Assembly: GCA_903813345.2 (NCBI GenBank)
Contig: CAIIXF020000009.1
Coordinates: 16,147,759 to 16,211,758, forward strand
Direction of reading: 5' to 3'
DNA length: 64,000 bases
Source of the DNA: Owenia fusiformis
Taxonomy: Eukaryota > Annelida > Polychaeta > Sabellida > Oweniidae
The translations under genes and the position numbers were made by a program. Under the pieces are notes generated by a model. It saw only the letters and a program-made list of their open reading frames with translations, made no database searches and was not told the DNA's origin. The first letter of the stretch is position 1; each line of letters opens with the position of its first letter. This document shows positions 38,390 through 50,372 of the stretch, piece by piece.

Positions 38390-38700
38390 TGTCTTTTAGC
38401 AATTTTCCCCTCCAGAAAGTTTTTGCTTATCACTGGTACTCTACTAGATTATGCTGGTTACCGAAACAGATAGTAACAAAATGTCGGAACCTCAAAGAAA
38501 CGATCGATTTTGATTTTTACATTATTCAGCTTTTGCAGGCAGAATTCCTAAGACATTTTTATCACAAACGTTTGTCGGTATCATATGTTTAAGAAAATGT
38601 ACATGTTTGCAAACAAATAGTAAAGAAGACAACAGAATCATTGATTTAATATCCCACTATTGTTACATAAGGGAACGGGTTAGAAGTGCAGATGTTAACC
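38390..38700. mobile_element. Half copy of the 37636-38136 foldback
   Basis: It shares AAAATGTCGGAAC, GGCAGAATTCC, TATCATATGTTTAAGAAAAT and GACAACAGAATC with the left arm of the foldback but has no mirrored partner. It is either a truncated copy or a single-arm progenitor. Confidence 0.6.
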
Positions 38701-39606
38701 GTTTTAGAAGTTCTGTTTACATAAAGTAAAAAAGCGAGATATAGAATGTCATGGGAATTCTTTTTATTAATATTGTAGTATAGCCAGGGTATCAAATAAT
38801 ATGATGGATATGAATGTATGTCTTAGGATTGAAGTAGTAGGTAGTGTGTATAGATGTATGGAATGTGTGATATTATGGGATTAACAGCTACTGGAATACA
38901 GCATTATTATTGCTATAAGCAGCAATATTCATGAGTTACCAATATAGTGGGTCACTCTGTACAGCATTACAAATGTGACAAATAAAGCGACACACTGCAT
39001 ACAATGATTTAACATTGATTGATGAGCATGAGTTGCACCAATTTGAACGAATAAACGCTGCCAGCAGACAATTAAACACGTCATGCAAGATTGACAATAT
39101 GGATATTGAGTGGGTACAGCCATGTGGGTTCAAACCACGTGTAACGCACAATCACTGCAATCAGTCACGCGGTGAAGTACTTTAAAAAACAAGCTGAAAA
39201 CTAGCTGTTATTGATAGCATCACAAACATGTTAAACATAATGTATATGTTGTGCAATTTTAAAATAATATGGATCGAATATCGAACTATAGGTCCTAGAA
39301 TTTTTATATAATTTCATAAAGAATTCAATTAATTTTAGACATTTTTCTTGAACTAAAATCAATGCGACTGGGTACCACTGGGTGCCATTTTAGAGGTATT
39401 TCCCTACGACGTCGCAGGAAATTCTACCGATCGCAGTGGCACGAGATTGATGAATAGGACGTAATGGCTAAAAAGGGCCCTTGCAACATCGCAGGCTTGC
39501 GACGTACTTGAGATAGCTTGACCCCTCTGATAAACAAATTTAATGACCAATCAGATAACATTTTTCCCAGTTTATTCAAAATTCAGATAATTATTTTCAA
39601 CGAAAA

Positions 39607-40698
39607 CCAGAACAACGGCAATGCCAAAGCGTAGCGAATCCCATCGAACAGAAATGGTGGGCATTTTTACAAACAAAATATATAGCAAATATCATAAAAT
39701 AACACCTATGAGAAAGGCCACCAACTTGTCATCAGAAGAAGTAATATGCTTTTAAGTAGCCAAATATAAATTTTTTTAAATATGAACAAAATCGCTCTAT
39801 TACTTTCTGAATTATAATAAAAAATGTAAAATAACACACATAAAAATGGTGGCCATTTTTCAAAATGGCTGACTACCCCCAAAAGTTTTATGAGACGATG
39901 TGCCATGCTTAAAGTATTCACATATCAAATATGAACAAAATCGCTCCAATACTTTTCGAGTAATAGTAAAAAATGTAAAATTGACAGCCATTTTTTTAAA
40001 ATGGCCACCTACTACACAAAGTGTAATGAGACAGTGTGCAAGGCTCATAAGTATTCACATATCAAATATGAGCAAAATCACTCCACTACTTTTCAAGTTA
40101 TACTAAAAAATGTAAAAAAAATGGTGGCCATTTTCAAAATGGCTGCCTACAACCCAAAGTGTCATTAGACAGTGTGCCATTCTTAAAGTATTCACATATA
40201 AAGTAAGAACAAAATCACTCTTCTACTTTTTGCGTTATAGTAAAAAATGTAAAATAACACACGTAAAAATGGGGGCCATTTTTCAAAATGGCCGCCTACT
40301 ACCCAAAATGTCATTAGACATTGGGCCATGCTGAAAGTATTCACATACCAAATATGAACAAAATCACTTCACTACTTTTCAAGTTACAGCCAAAATCGTA
40401 AAATGACGTGCAAAGGCAGCCATTTTTCAAGATGGCTGCCATGTATTTCTTCTGTATTTACATTTCTAGTTTAATCAATTGTCCTATATAACTTTTTTAC
40501 ATTTAAAACATTTTGCTATTACAGTTTTATATGCAGTACCTAAATAACTGTAAAATCGGCACTAAAATGGCGGCCATTTTTAAATGAGCGGCCATTTTGA
40601 AAATCGGTTTTCGAGCAGAAGTTCTACCCCAATTGGGTATATGTGTACGAAATATGAACAAAAAAGGGGCCAACGGTATTTGTCAAGTTATTGCCCGG
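39607..40698 (-). mobile_element. B-family Helitron-like element, 5' truncated
   Basis: The 3' end with CTGG at 39610-39607 and the hairpin is present, with about five core units. The 5' block runs as far as AGTTATTGCCCGG near 40697 and then stops, just where the microsatellite and TTATCCCATCGAAC terminus should follow. The truncation point is the microsatellite boundary. Confidence 0.8.
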
Positions 40699-41045
40699 TG
40701 GATGTCATTTGTTGTTGCTGCATTAGTTTCTTCATTCATTGTCTTCTTTCTTCGTCTTGATTTGATTGTGATGTTAGTTATCTTTCTTCAGGGTCCACAG
40801 ACTTGAGACTGTGCGTAGGTGGGTTAAACGTTTTGATCCGACCGGAAAACTCTCCCCTTCCCCTTTCTGATGTTCTTATGCTGATTTGCTTCTTAGTTTA
40901 CCCTCTTTGCGGAGAATATACTGTTTCATATTCATTTGTTAATGTTCTCTTCTCTCATTAATTTTCCAGTGCTTCATGATGATATTCTCCTGCATATTGT
41001 ATTTAATACATATCCATTTATTTCTGTATGTTACTCCTATAACCT

Positions 41046-41420
41046 TGACATCGGAAAACCTTCAAAATGGCTGCCAGAAAACAAGATGGCCAACCAGAAG
41101 TTAATTGGCTTTGGAATTTGATATCCTCTATCATGTGTGCGAATTCGGAGAAAACCTGATGAGCGGTTTTCCTAAAATGGGAATGACAAGATTTAGCGAA
41201 AAACCTTCAAAATGAACACCAGAAAACAAGATGGCCGCCCAAAAGTTAATCAGCTCTAGAACTTCAATATCCTCTACATGAGTGTGAATTTGGAGATTAT
41301 CAGGGGGGTGGTTTTCCTGAAATGGCTATGACAAGATTTATAGAAAAACCTTCAAAATGGCCACCAGAAAAAAAAAATGGCCACCCAAGAGTTAATCAGC
41401 TCGAGAACTTTCAGTTTTTT
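41046..41420 (-). repeat. C-type core repeat units
   Basis: Two to three units of about 150 bp share AAAACCTTCAAAATGGC, CCAGAAAACAAGATGGCC and AAGTTAATCAGCTC. The same unit recurs at 46957-47220, and a single fragment lies at 43258-43318. No termini were found. Confidence 0.55.
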
Positions 41421-42282
41421 CAGTAGGCTTGTCCAAGGTTGCATCCCTGAGACGTAATGATTTTCAAAAAATGCATCTCCCCTCAAAAAAAACTGCGTCC
41501 CTGAAAAAATGTTCAAGTGAATTCAAAGTCAATACGGAAATCGAGTATTGGATAACTATTTGTCCTATCTCATGCCTCATACTATTTCTATCAGAAATCA
41601 ACTTCCAGGAGGGAAACTTCTTAAGAAAATTTTATTTCTTTTAGATGGATTCTGAAGAAATAAAGAGACTCAAGGTAAGATCTTTATCAAATCATTCATC
41701 CAAAGTTGATTTAACGCATATGACTTGCACTGTATCCAAAAGACGCAGTTCATTTTTATTTCCGGGTTCAACATATTTTCCTTGCGTTTTTTCAATGCTT
41801 GGACGGCGTTATTGAAAACACAGACTTTATCCTCTATCATGTGTGCAAAGGTACCGTCCCAACAGACCCCCTTTTCTGCCCCCATCAGAATCAAACTTAT
41901 TTTGCATCTAGAGTATCCTCACAAATGTACTGCACAATAATAAATTGAGCCAATGAGGTCACTGGGTGCAAAAGGGTCAAGTTGGTAAAATCAATCTAAT
42001 GATCAAGTTATTTCCTTAAACATACCTGAATAAAATAAAATCACAAATTAAACCTGACTTTACATTGATTTCCATGGGGAATAGGTATCTTAATAGCCTT
42101 TTAGTAGTATTTGCACCGTACTTAACACAAGGAAAATGTTAGAAATTTTTTTAGTCAAAATACATGTACTGGTATACTGTCAAAATATTGTATTGTAATA
42201 TATTTGATATTAATCTTCTAAAGCTTTGATACAACATATTAGTATTTATTATAGTTGCCGAAAGTTGAATGTACAGTTTCTC

Positions 42283-42503
42283 AGGGGTCGGGTCAAAATA
42301 TCGATGTCCGCCAAAAAACAAAATTGATTTACATGTATTTAGTTTTCAACCCCCCATGTAACGAAACCAAAAATGTTGAAAATTATATTCCCGGGAAAAC
42401 CATAATCGATGTCCGCCACCTAATGAAATCAGGGTTTGACCCCCTCCCCCTAACGAAATTAATTACGTTTTTTGACTGACATCGATATTTTGACCCGACC
42501 CCT
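42283..42503. mobile_element. 221-bp MITE with perfect 26-bp inverted repeats
   Basis: Positions 42283-42308 and 42478-42503 are exact inverted copies starting AGGGGTCGGGTCAAAATATC. Within them, GATGTCCGCCA repeats at 42303 and 42408. No clear target duplication. Confidence 0.75.
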
Positions 42504-42917
42504 AATGACACATATTTGGTCACTGATTATACATATCAACTCCCTATCATTTAATCTTCTTGTCACAAACAATGCACCTCTTCTTAGACTTTGTAGTCAT
42601 GAGAAAGGGGATTTGTATCTTCATATCTGGATTATTATTATTATGTTTTTTCACCTTCATATGCTGGTTGGGGAGGGTTACAAGGAATGTTTTTGGGTCC
42701 TGTGAGTGTAATCCGGCATTTGTAACATATAACTGATATTTTTCTTTCTATAATTTGCCAAGAGTGTTAGATTTAGCTACTTTTCTCCTAAAGACAGCTG
42801 GACTCTGTTTATCACATCAAACACAACTATACGTTTTGATAGGTGGCATTGTATCCAAAATGGTGGCAGAAATGTTTTAGAAAAATACCAAAGAAGTCCA
42901 AAAAACTATATGAGCTG

Positions 42918-43003
42918 TGTTCTCCACCACTTTTTTTGCAACTGAAAATGATGCCTAATTCAATTTTGGATCTGTACAGCTAAAAATAAAAGTGGTGGAG
43001 AAC
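42918..43003. repeat. 86-bp inverted repeat
   Basis: GTTCTCCACCACTTTT at the left and AAAAGTGGTGGAGAAC at the right are perfect inverses. Confidence 0.7.
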
Positions 43004-43564
43004 ATGGTTCATGTTCAATTGAGATGGGTAAATAATGGGGGTCTGGATTATAATCTGCCATGATGGGAGTGGTTACAGAAATGGGCCAGAAATCATATTT
43101 TTTACAAAAATATTCACTATATTTTTTAAGAAAATGAAAATACATGTACACATATTAGTCAAGAATATTTTGAATAAAATCTTTAATTGCGTTTTCATGA
43201 AATTTTCTAAGTCCTTAAAGGAATCCCAATAAGACTGTACCTTTAGAGAAAATCGGAACAGTGGTTTTGATGAAATGGTGATGACAAGATTTATCAAAAA
43301 ACCTTCAAAAATAAGATCCCATTATATAGGCACTGGTCAGTATCTATCGAAGGTAATGGCAGTCACATTCGCATTTAAGATGGGAGACGGGAAGTGTCAA
43401 TTTCATCAAATTAAACAACTTTATAGTTGACATAATGCTTTGATATTTGATTTAAACCATGCTTATATGAAATGGAAACTCTGGAATATGATCAATTGTT
43501 CTTTTGGTCTCATTTAGTTTTCTTTATTATTGCAGGTCAATCCACAAAAATTCACATAATCGTA

Positions 43565-44096
43565 AAATGATTATTTGTGAGTGTTAAAGATAAAAATATG
43601 TATGTATAAATTTTTGTCATGGTCAATATCTATATACTGCATGTGTCATAAAAATTTCAAAATTTTCAGCTAAACATGTCTCCCTTGGATAATATAACTT
43701 AATTAGCTAATTTTCAAATCTGGCACAATATGTCTCAAAACCTATCATTTAAGCCATGTATGACTGTCAAATACAGCTCAGACTGATTGTTTGGTGGATT
43801 GGAGGACATGTTCAAGAACATTTTCCCATCCATTGTAACTTTTTTTATAGTCATGTATTATCTTTAATACATTAGGAAATTGAAGAACAATTCATTCTCA
43901 AGGAAATTGTGTTGAGATCATTTGAAGGGTATATATTGTATAGCATGAAATTTCAGCATTGATATCCAAAAAAGAGAAAAAAAGAGGAAATTTTTCATGA
44001 CACATGCAGTATACAGATCATGGCCATGACAAGCCAAAAATAATTATACATACATGTACATATCTTTACCTATAACATTTTCACAAATAATCATTT
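43565..44096. mobile_element. 532-bp foldback element
   Basis: Arms of about 120 bp start AAATGATTATTTGTGA and include ACTGCATGTGTCAT. They are mirrored at 43970-44096 around a unique centre. Confidence 0.7.
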
Positions 44097-44483
44097 AACT
44101 ATTCATCTTTCAATGATTCTAGCAAGGTGTACTCCCCAAAGTCCAAAGGTATCCATCAAAAATAGTATGAAATATTTGTTTTATTATTCACTGTTATTTT
44201 CTCTTTTTGGGAATGTCTTAAGAACAAGAATGATTTACTTTCATCTGACCTTTTATCATATAATTATGCAATTGATTTTAGATTTACATTGGATGAAAAA
44301 TGCCATGGCTGGTGAATATCTTTCTATACACCTTTTTACTGAAGTCAAAGTAATTGGCCAATAAATGTCTTCTTATTTTTAAAACAAGTGTAATGTATAG
44401 ATCAATAAGAGAGTGGGAATATGACAGTTAAAAATTATGTAGTTTGCCTAAATGTACTTGTAATGGACTTGATCTTTTCTCAC

Positions 44484-44657
44484 CTTAAGCTCCCAGTTGT
44501 TAAACTTCCATCCTGGAGAATAGTTATCTCTGTAGTCTCCCTTCACTCTGATTCCAGCTGCTTGAAGGCCATTTGCAACTTGCTTAGCTTTGTCCATCAG
44601 TTTCTTACGTTCAGCATCTGACAGACTAGCAGTTATTCCACATGGTACAATTACTAC
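44484..44657 (-). CDS. EPRS1: EPRS1 exon, start of anticodon-binding domain
   Basis: This exon encodes 58 residues. It begins VVIVPCGITASLSDAERKK and ends DYRDNYSPGWKFNNWELK. This is the first half of the class IIa alpha/beta anticodon-binding domain, which reads the tRNA-Pro anticodon; the RDNYSPGWKFN..ELKG segment is a family signature. The acceptor is CTGTATATAG and the donor is AAG/GTGAGA, a strong site. Length is 174 nt with phase 0 at both ends. The preceding residues AQYQ on the 51914 exon join directly to VVIVPCG with no gap relative to animal EPRS. Two D-family elements lie immediately upstream in the intron, the nearer one ending 47 bp away. Confidence 0.96.
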
Positions 44658-44704
44658 CTATATACAGAATATGTTTGTGTCAATCCATTTCAAAACACAT
44701 GTAA

Positions 44705-45885
44705 CAAGGCATTAACATGACAAAATGTCACCACCTAAAGGTCAATTTGAAGCAAGTTGAAAACAGACCTTTTTGACCTTTTTTGACCTTGAGAAGGTCA
44801 TTAAAGGTGAAATGTCAAATCTAGAGTCAGATTTGAATTTCTGAGAACATGTAGATGATTTTGAAAAAAAAAATTAGTCAATTTGAAGCAAGTTGAAAAA
44901 AGACCTTTTTGACCTTGAGAAGGTCATTGAAGGTAAAATGTCAAATCTAAAGTCATATTTGAATTTCTGAGAACATGTAGATGATTTTGAAAAAAAAATT
45001 TAGTCAATTTGAAGCAAGATGAAAAAATACCTTTTTGACCTTTTTTGACATTGAGAAGGTCATTGAAGGTCAAATGTCAAATCTAAAGTCAGATTTGAAT
45101 TTCTGAGAACATGTAGATGATTTTGAAAAAAAAATTTAGTCAATTTGAAGCAAGTTGAAAAAAGACCTTTTTGACCTTTTTTGACTTTGAGAAGGTCATT
45201 GAAGGTCAAATGTCAAATCTTAAGTCAAATCTAAAGTCAGATTTGAATTTCTGAGAACACGTAGATGATTTTGAAAAAAAAATTTAGTCAATTTGAAGCA
45301 AGTTGAAAACAGACCTTTTTGACCTTTTTTGACCTTGAGAAGGTCATTGAAGGTCAAATGTCAAATCTTAAGTCAAATCTTAAGTCAGATTTGAATTTCT
45401 GAGAACACGTAGATGATTTTGAAAAAAAATTTAGTCAATTTGAAGCAAGTTGAAAACAGACCTTTTTGACCTTTTTTGACCTTGAGAAGGTCATTGAAGG
45501 TCAAATGTCAAATCTAAAGTCAGATTTGAAGGTCAAATGTCAAATCTAAAGTCAAATCTAAAGTCAGATTTGAATTTCTGAGAACATGTAGATGATTTTG
45601 AAAAAAATTTAGTCAATGTGAAGCAAGTTGAAAAAAGACCTTTTTGACCTTGAGAAGGTCATTGAAGGTCAAATGTCAAATCTAAAGTCAGATTTGAACT
45701 TCTGAGAACATGTAGATGATTTAGAAAAAATTGAAGTCAGTCTAAACAGTATTTGTAAAGTTATAGGAAGTTGTAAGAAATTGTTACAGACGCCGGACGC
45801 CGGACGCCAACCTCCAACCACCAACCGCCGTCACAAAAAAAACGGAGACCATAACAATATGTCACCACTTTTGGTGGTGACATAA
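44705..45885 (-). mobile_element. D-family Helitron-like element rich in AGGTCA half-sites
   Basis: The left (3') end carries, on the minus strand, the hairpin TGACATTTTGTCA and ends CTTGTT. The right (5') end is TTATGTCACCACC. GTCACCACC is inverted at both ends. The core has about seven units of 118-150 bp with the phrases AGTCAGATTTGAATTTCTGA and AATTTGAAGCAAGTTGAAAA. Most units contain paired TGACCT and AGGTCA hexamers. Next to the 5' block is a GACGCCG tract (45788-45812) in place of the ACGG microsatellite of the other families. It has no ORF. Confidence 0.8.
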
Positions 45886-45924
45886 CAAGGAGACAGGCAT
45901 GGATATGGTGGAAATAATATGGAA

Positions 45925-46914
45925 CAAGGCATTAACATGACAAAATGTCACCACCTTGTTGCTAACAATATTATGAGCTCAATCTTAGTCAGATTTTAAT
46001 TTCTTAGAACTTGTAGATGATTTTGAAAAAATAAATTGGTCAATTTGAAGCAAATTGCAAAAAGACCTTCTTTGACCCTGAGAAGGTCATTGAAGGTGGA
46101 ATCTTTTTTCAAATCTATAGTCAGATTTGGACTGTTGAGAACTTGTAAATGATTTTTTAAAAAAAGACTGGTCAATTTGAAGCAAGTTGAAAAATACCTT
46201 TTTGACCTTTTTTGACCTTGAGAAGGTCATTGAAGGTCTAATCTCAAATCTAAAGTCAGATTTGTTCTTCTGATAACATGAAGAAGACTTTGAAAAAGAA
46301 ATTGGTCCATTTGAAGCAAGTTGAAAAATACCTTTATTGAAGCTCAAAATTAAAATCTAAAGTCAGATTTGAACTTCTGATAACTTGTAGATCATTTTGA
46401 GAAAAATTGGTAATTTGAAGCAAGTTGGGAACCTTTTTGAGGCTAAAAAATCCATGAAGACCACCCCAAATCACTTGCCCTGAAATCATTTTTCACTCGG
46501 ATCATATGATTCTACAACTGTGCCAAGTTTGTTGCTTTCCTGAAAAAGCCGAACAAAAAAGGACATCTGACCCCGCTAAAGGTCATTGAAGGTCAAATCT
46601 CAAGTTAGATTTGAACTTCTGATAGCTTGTAGATGATTTGAAAAAAAATTGGTCAATTTGAAGCATGTTTAAAAAAGACCCTTTTGACCTTTTTCGACCT
46701 TGAAAAGGTCATAAAAGGTCAAATCTTAAATAAAAAGTCAGATTTGAACTTCTGGAAACATGTAGATGATTTTGAAAAAATTTGAAGTCGGTCTAAAACA
46801 GTATTTGTTAAGTTATTGGAAGTTGTAAGAATTTGTTACAGACGCCAATCGCCAACAGCCATCAAAAAAACAAAGACCATAACAATATGTCAATACTTTT
46901 TGGTGGTGACATAA
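45925..46914 (-). mobile_element. Second D-family Helitron-like element
   Basis: The left end repeats AACAAGGCATTAACATGACA, the D 3' terminus, at 45923-45942. The right end GGTGGTGACATAA stops at 46914. It has about five more diverged core units. Only 39 bp separates it from the D element at 44705-45885, and both have the same orientation, so they form a head-to-tail pair. Confidence 0.78.
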
Positions 46915-47444
46915 AAATTCAGAGAAAATGAAAACAAGGCACATGATGTGAACCATCGAAAAACCTTCAAAATGCCCATCAGAAAACAAGATGGCTGCCC
47001 AAAAGTTATTCAGCTTTTGAACATGATGTCCTCCATCATGTGTGTGAATTTGGAGAAAGTCAGATGAGCGGTTTTCCTAAAATGGTGATGACAAGATTTA
47101 TCGAAACACCTTAAAAAAGGCCATCAGAAAAAAAAACAAGATAGCCCACCAAAAAGTTAATCAGGTCTAGAACTTAATATCCTCTATAATGTGTGCGAAT
47201 TTGGAGAAATGACGACAGCAAAATTTATAGACAAATTTGTACAATATGTCCCCACCAATGGGTGATCCAGTCAAATGGTTATCCTGAAAATGAGTAGACA
47301 AGACTTTACCGTTACAATTTTGGGACGGAAAATGCAAAATGGCCACCTTAAAATTAACCCAGAATGCCCAAGAATTAGTCAGCTCTAGATTTTCATACTA
47401 AGAACCAACCCTGAAAATTTGAAATTGATCCGTCAAACAGTTAA

Positions 47445-48051
47445 AGGGGTATTCCTTGCCAGACCATCTCTCTCCTAATATGGTAGCTATAACGATATAC
47501 ATACTTTGCAAATTTATCAAAAAACAGAAAAATGTTTTGAAATGGTCAATATTGATCACTAAAAAATGTAGTGCTCAATTCCAGTAGGCTGCCATCTTTT
47601 AAAATTTCACTCAGGAAGTGATGTCATCGACTCTCAACTTTGCATATAACATTAGGTAAGGAGCTATTAGAAATACTAAACCAGCTGAATATTTTTTTCA
47701 ATTTGGTCTATGATTAAAATCCTTTTGATGATCTCTTCTTTAGTTCTAAGTTGACAACTCCTGAAAATATTTTTACACAGAAGATAAGGGCTTCTTGTTT
47801 AGAAGTGATTTTGTACTTCTTTCCTATACTGTAATAGGCAAGGTTATAACAGGTGAGAGTCGATGACATCACTTCTTGGAAGAAATCTGAAAAGATGGCA
47901 GCTTACTGGGAATGAGAACTACATTTTTAAATGATCAATATTGACCATATGAAAAAAAAATCCTGTGTTTTGCTAAATATGTGAAGTATATACATGTATA
48001 TGATTGTATCTACCATATCAGGAGAGAAATAGTCTGGCAAGGAATGTTCCT
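47445..48051. mobile_element. 607-bp foldback MITE with TTAA target duplication
   Basis: TTAA flanks both ends (47441-47444 and 48052-48055). The terminal repeats read AGGGGTATTCCTTGCCAGAC at the left and AGGAACATTCCTTGCCAGAC inverted at the right, and the arms extend about 200 bp. Related repeat units nearby show the uninterrupted site (AAACGGTTCAACTGAAAAC at 48887). The TTAA target fits piggyBac or Kolobok. Confidence 0.78.
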
Positions 48052-48191
48052 TTAACCAGAAAACGCCTAAACAAGATTTTACAGACAAGATTTTAGGACG
48101 GAAAAATGCAAAATGGCTGCCTTGATATTTGCTCAGAATGCTAAAAGACTAATCAGTTCTAGATTTTCATACAAAGAATCATCCCTGAAAA

Positions 48192-48868
48192 GGAGCACGT
48201 AGGTTATCGCAAACAATTTCAAACGATTCTAACTTGAATTATGAATATTTTCTGTTCATGAACATGGGTGTATCTTTTAGATCCATTCATTATCTTCAAG
48301 AAAAGTATATACAGTATAATGATAATTTAGTTAATCAGACCTAAGTGATATTGAAGGGGCAATGGACCAATCAACATACTTTTTCAAAAATGCTGACCCA
48401 ATTTTCACCAAAAATGCATCCTATTATTGTTGAATGCATAATTAGAATGTGCTTTGGGACATGTTCGATTTCCTAAAAGGGACTTTAAAGATATTCAATT
48501 CGGATGACCAAAATGAACTGAAACCAATGGATAGCATGAGATTTTTCAAAGGAGAAATAACATGGGGGACACTTATCTTAATTTTCTTCCAAGATCTATT
48601 TGATACATCAAAATAAAGAATAGTAATGCATTAAACATTGTAAAAAATGATTGCATTTTTGGTGTAAATGGGGTCAACATCTTTGAAAAAGTGTGTTGAT
48701 GGGTTAATTGTTAAATATCTCAGAGTTTGTTTGAATTTATTATTACTGTGCATAATTTTCTTTGAGATAATGAATTGATCTAAAAGATAAACTTGTCTTC
48801 ATTGTCAGAAAATAGTCATAATCCAAGATATAACCTTCTGAAATTGTTTGCGATAACCCACGTGCTCC
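48192..48868. mobile_element. 677-bp foldback element
   Basis: Inverted ends GGAGCACGTAGGTTATCGC and GCGATAACCCACGTGCTCC have arms extending about 250 bp with AT-rich gaps. The uninterrupted site CCCTGAAAATTTGAAATTGA is seen in a sister repeat unit at 47410, which places the insertion between AAAA and TTTGAAATTG. Confidence 0.75.
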
Positions 48869-49580
48869 TTTGAAATTGATCTACCAAACGGTTCAACTGA
48901 AAACGCGAAGACAAGACTTTACAGACAAGATTTTAGGACGGAAAATCCAAAATGGCTGCCTTGACATTTATCCAGAATGCCAAAAAACTAATCAGTTCTA
49001 GATTTTAATACATATCCCTGAAAATTTGAAATTTATCTAACAAACGGTTCACCTGAAAATGCATAGACAAGACTTTACAGGCAAGATTTTAGGATGGAAA
49101 AATCCAAAATGGCCAATAAAAAAATGATTATGAGTTTTTGGTGATTTCTTTTTACAAAATTATGGCATATAACTACTTTTAACAATAACATAGGCTTTTA
49201 CAACAAAGTACACCTAAAATTATTTATAAAGCTACTAAATAGTTAAAGTTTGAAAGGATTGGTATCGATATTGAAAATTGAATTCAACAATGTTTTTGTC
49301 TTAAAGCTGGACTGCGCTCCGAAACGCAATCTTGGGTTGTTTCGGGGGTGAACTTTATCATTTTGAGCTTAATGAAAGATTATAGAATGATGAACAAATG
49401 GGGCAAATCTTGTGTAGAAATACTTACGATAAATGTGTCATTTCAAAGATTATTCATTGAATTGCTTCGATCGGCGCCGACGATATGATTTTGGAAAAGT
49501 TTCTAAATGAAGAACGTGACGTCACTTCCGAATCATAGCATTCAAAATAACTAGCGTTTAATTACTTCCAAGTTCATAAG

Positions 49581-49655
49581 AAGACGGTGGTCTAGGGGTA
49601 CAATTCTCGCTTAGCACGCGGGAGGCCCGGGTTCGAATCCCGCATTCGCCTTTTT
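49581..49655 (+). tRNA. tRNA-like Pol III unit with AGC anticodon, probably a pseudogene
   Basis: It has an A box TGGTCTAGGGG, an anticodon arm CTCGC-TTAGCAC-GCGGG with AGC (alanine) at 49613-49615, a B box GGTTCGAATCC and a T run after 49650. The T arm pairs apart from one base. The 5' acceptor side (AAGACGG) does not pair with the 3' side (ATTCGCC) and the D stem is weak, so a working tRNA is unlikely. The D region resembles tRNA-Pro. It could be a tRNA pseudogene or the head of a SINE. Confidence 0.45.
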
Positions 49656-49954
49656 ATTTTTTTTAACAAAATGATTGCTCTTTGATATAACGCAGAAAAA
49701 AACAATTTTTATTTACATAAACTTTATATTAGAGCTTAAAAAAGTAAAAACAATATATGTCAACATATTGCGTTTTGGAGCGATGTCCAGGTTTAAACAA
49801 ATCATTGAAAACATTCTGTAAAAAAACACAGTATTTTATGTAATGTTGACTGATTGAAAACAATTTAATGCGAAAATTATTTAGAAATATTTTATGTAAC
49901 TGTTTTTGAACATTTTTTGTTTTTTTAGTGCAATTGTTTTTGCTCCTTTCTACC

Positions 49955-50292
49955 AATTCTTGAGAATGAAATAAAATGTTTTTCCGAACCTTGTTGGAAC
50001 AAAATAGCATATACAACATGTTTTTAGACCTCTCAATATTATAGTTATACAAAGAAATTTTTGGTTGATTTCAAAAAAGTATTCAAAAATTAAAACAAAA
50101 TCCCCTAAAATAGATAAAAATCAAGAGTAACTTTTATTTTATTAACATTAGATACTTTTTTATAATCAACCAAAAGTTCCTTTGTACAATTACAATATTG
50201 AGAGACCTAAACATGTTGTGTTTATGTCCTTTTGTTCCATTGAGGTTTGGAAAGATGTTTCATTTTACTCTGGAAACATGATACCAAGAACA
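49955..50292. mobile_element. Foldback of about 340 bp
   Basis: The left arm 49955-50070 and right arm 50160-50292 are inverted copies, sharing CAACATGTTTTTAGACCTC, AATATT and ACCAAAA with its inverse. It interrupts the C-family region. Confidence 0.68.
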
Positions 50293-50372
50293 AAACAAGT
50301 GTTTGATGTGTTTTCTAAAACAAGAAAGTACAGGGTGTGCCAAAAAAATTTGCAATTTTTTAATTTTTTTTG

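Larger units (their letters stand above)
37189..44483 (-). other. EPRS1 intron, 7.3 kb
   Basis: Strong donor GTGAGA and acceptor ACTTACAG. The contents are a foldback (43565-44096), small inverted repeats (42918-43003, 42283-42503), C-type core repeats (41046-41420), a 5'-truncated B element (39607-40698), a TSD-flanked foldback with a nearby half copy (37636-38136, 38390-38700) and a short tandem repeat (37315-37440). Between 38,700 and 39,600 I see only AT-rich unique sequence. Confidence 0.8.

Noticed and set aside
49581-49655. Functional tRNA-Ala gene
   Set aside because: The acceptor stem cannot pair and the D stem is weak. It is listed only as tRNA-like.
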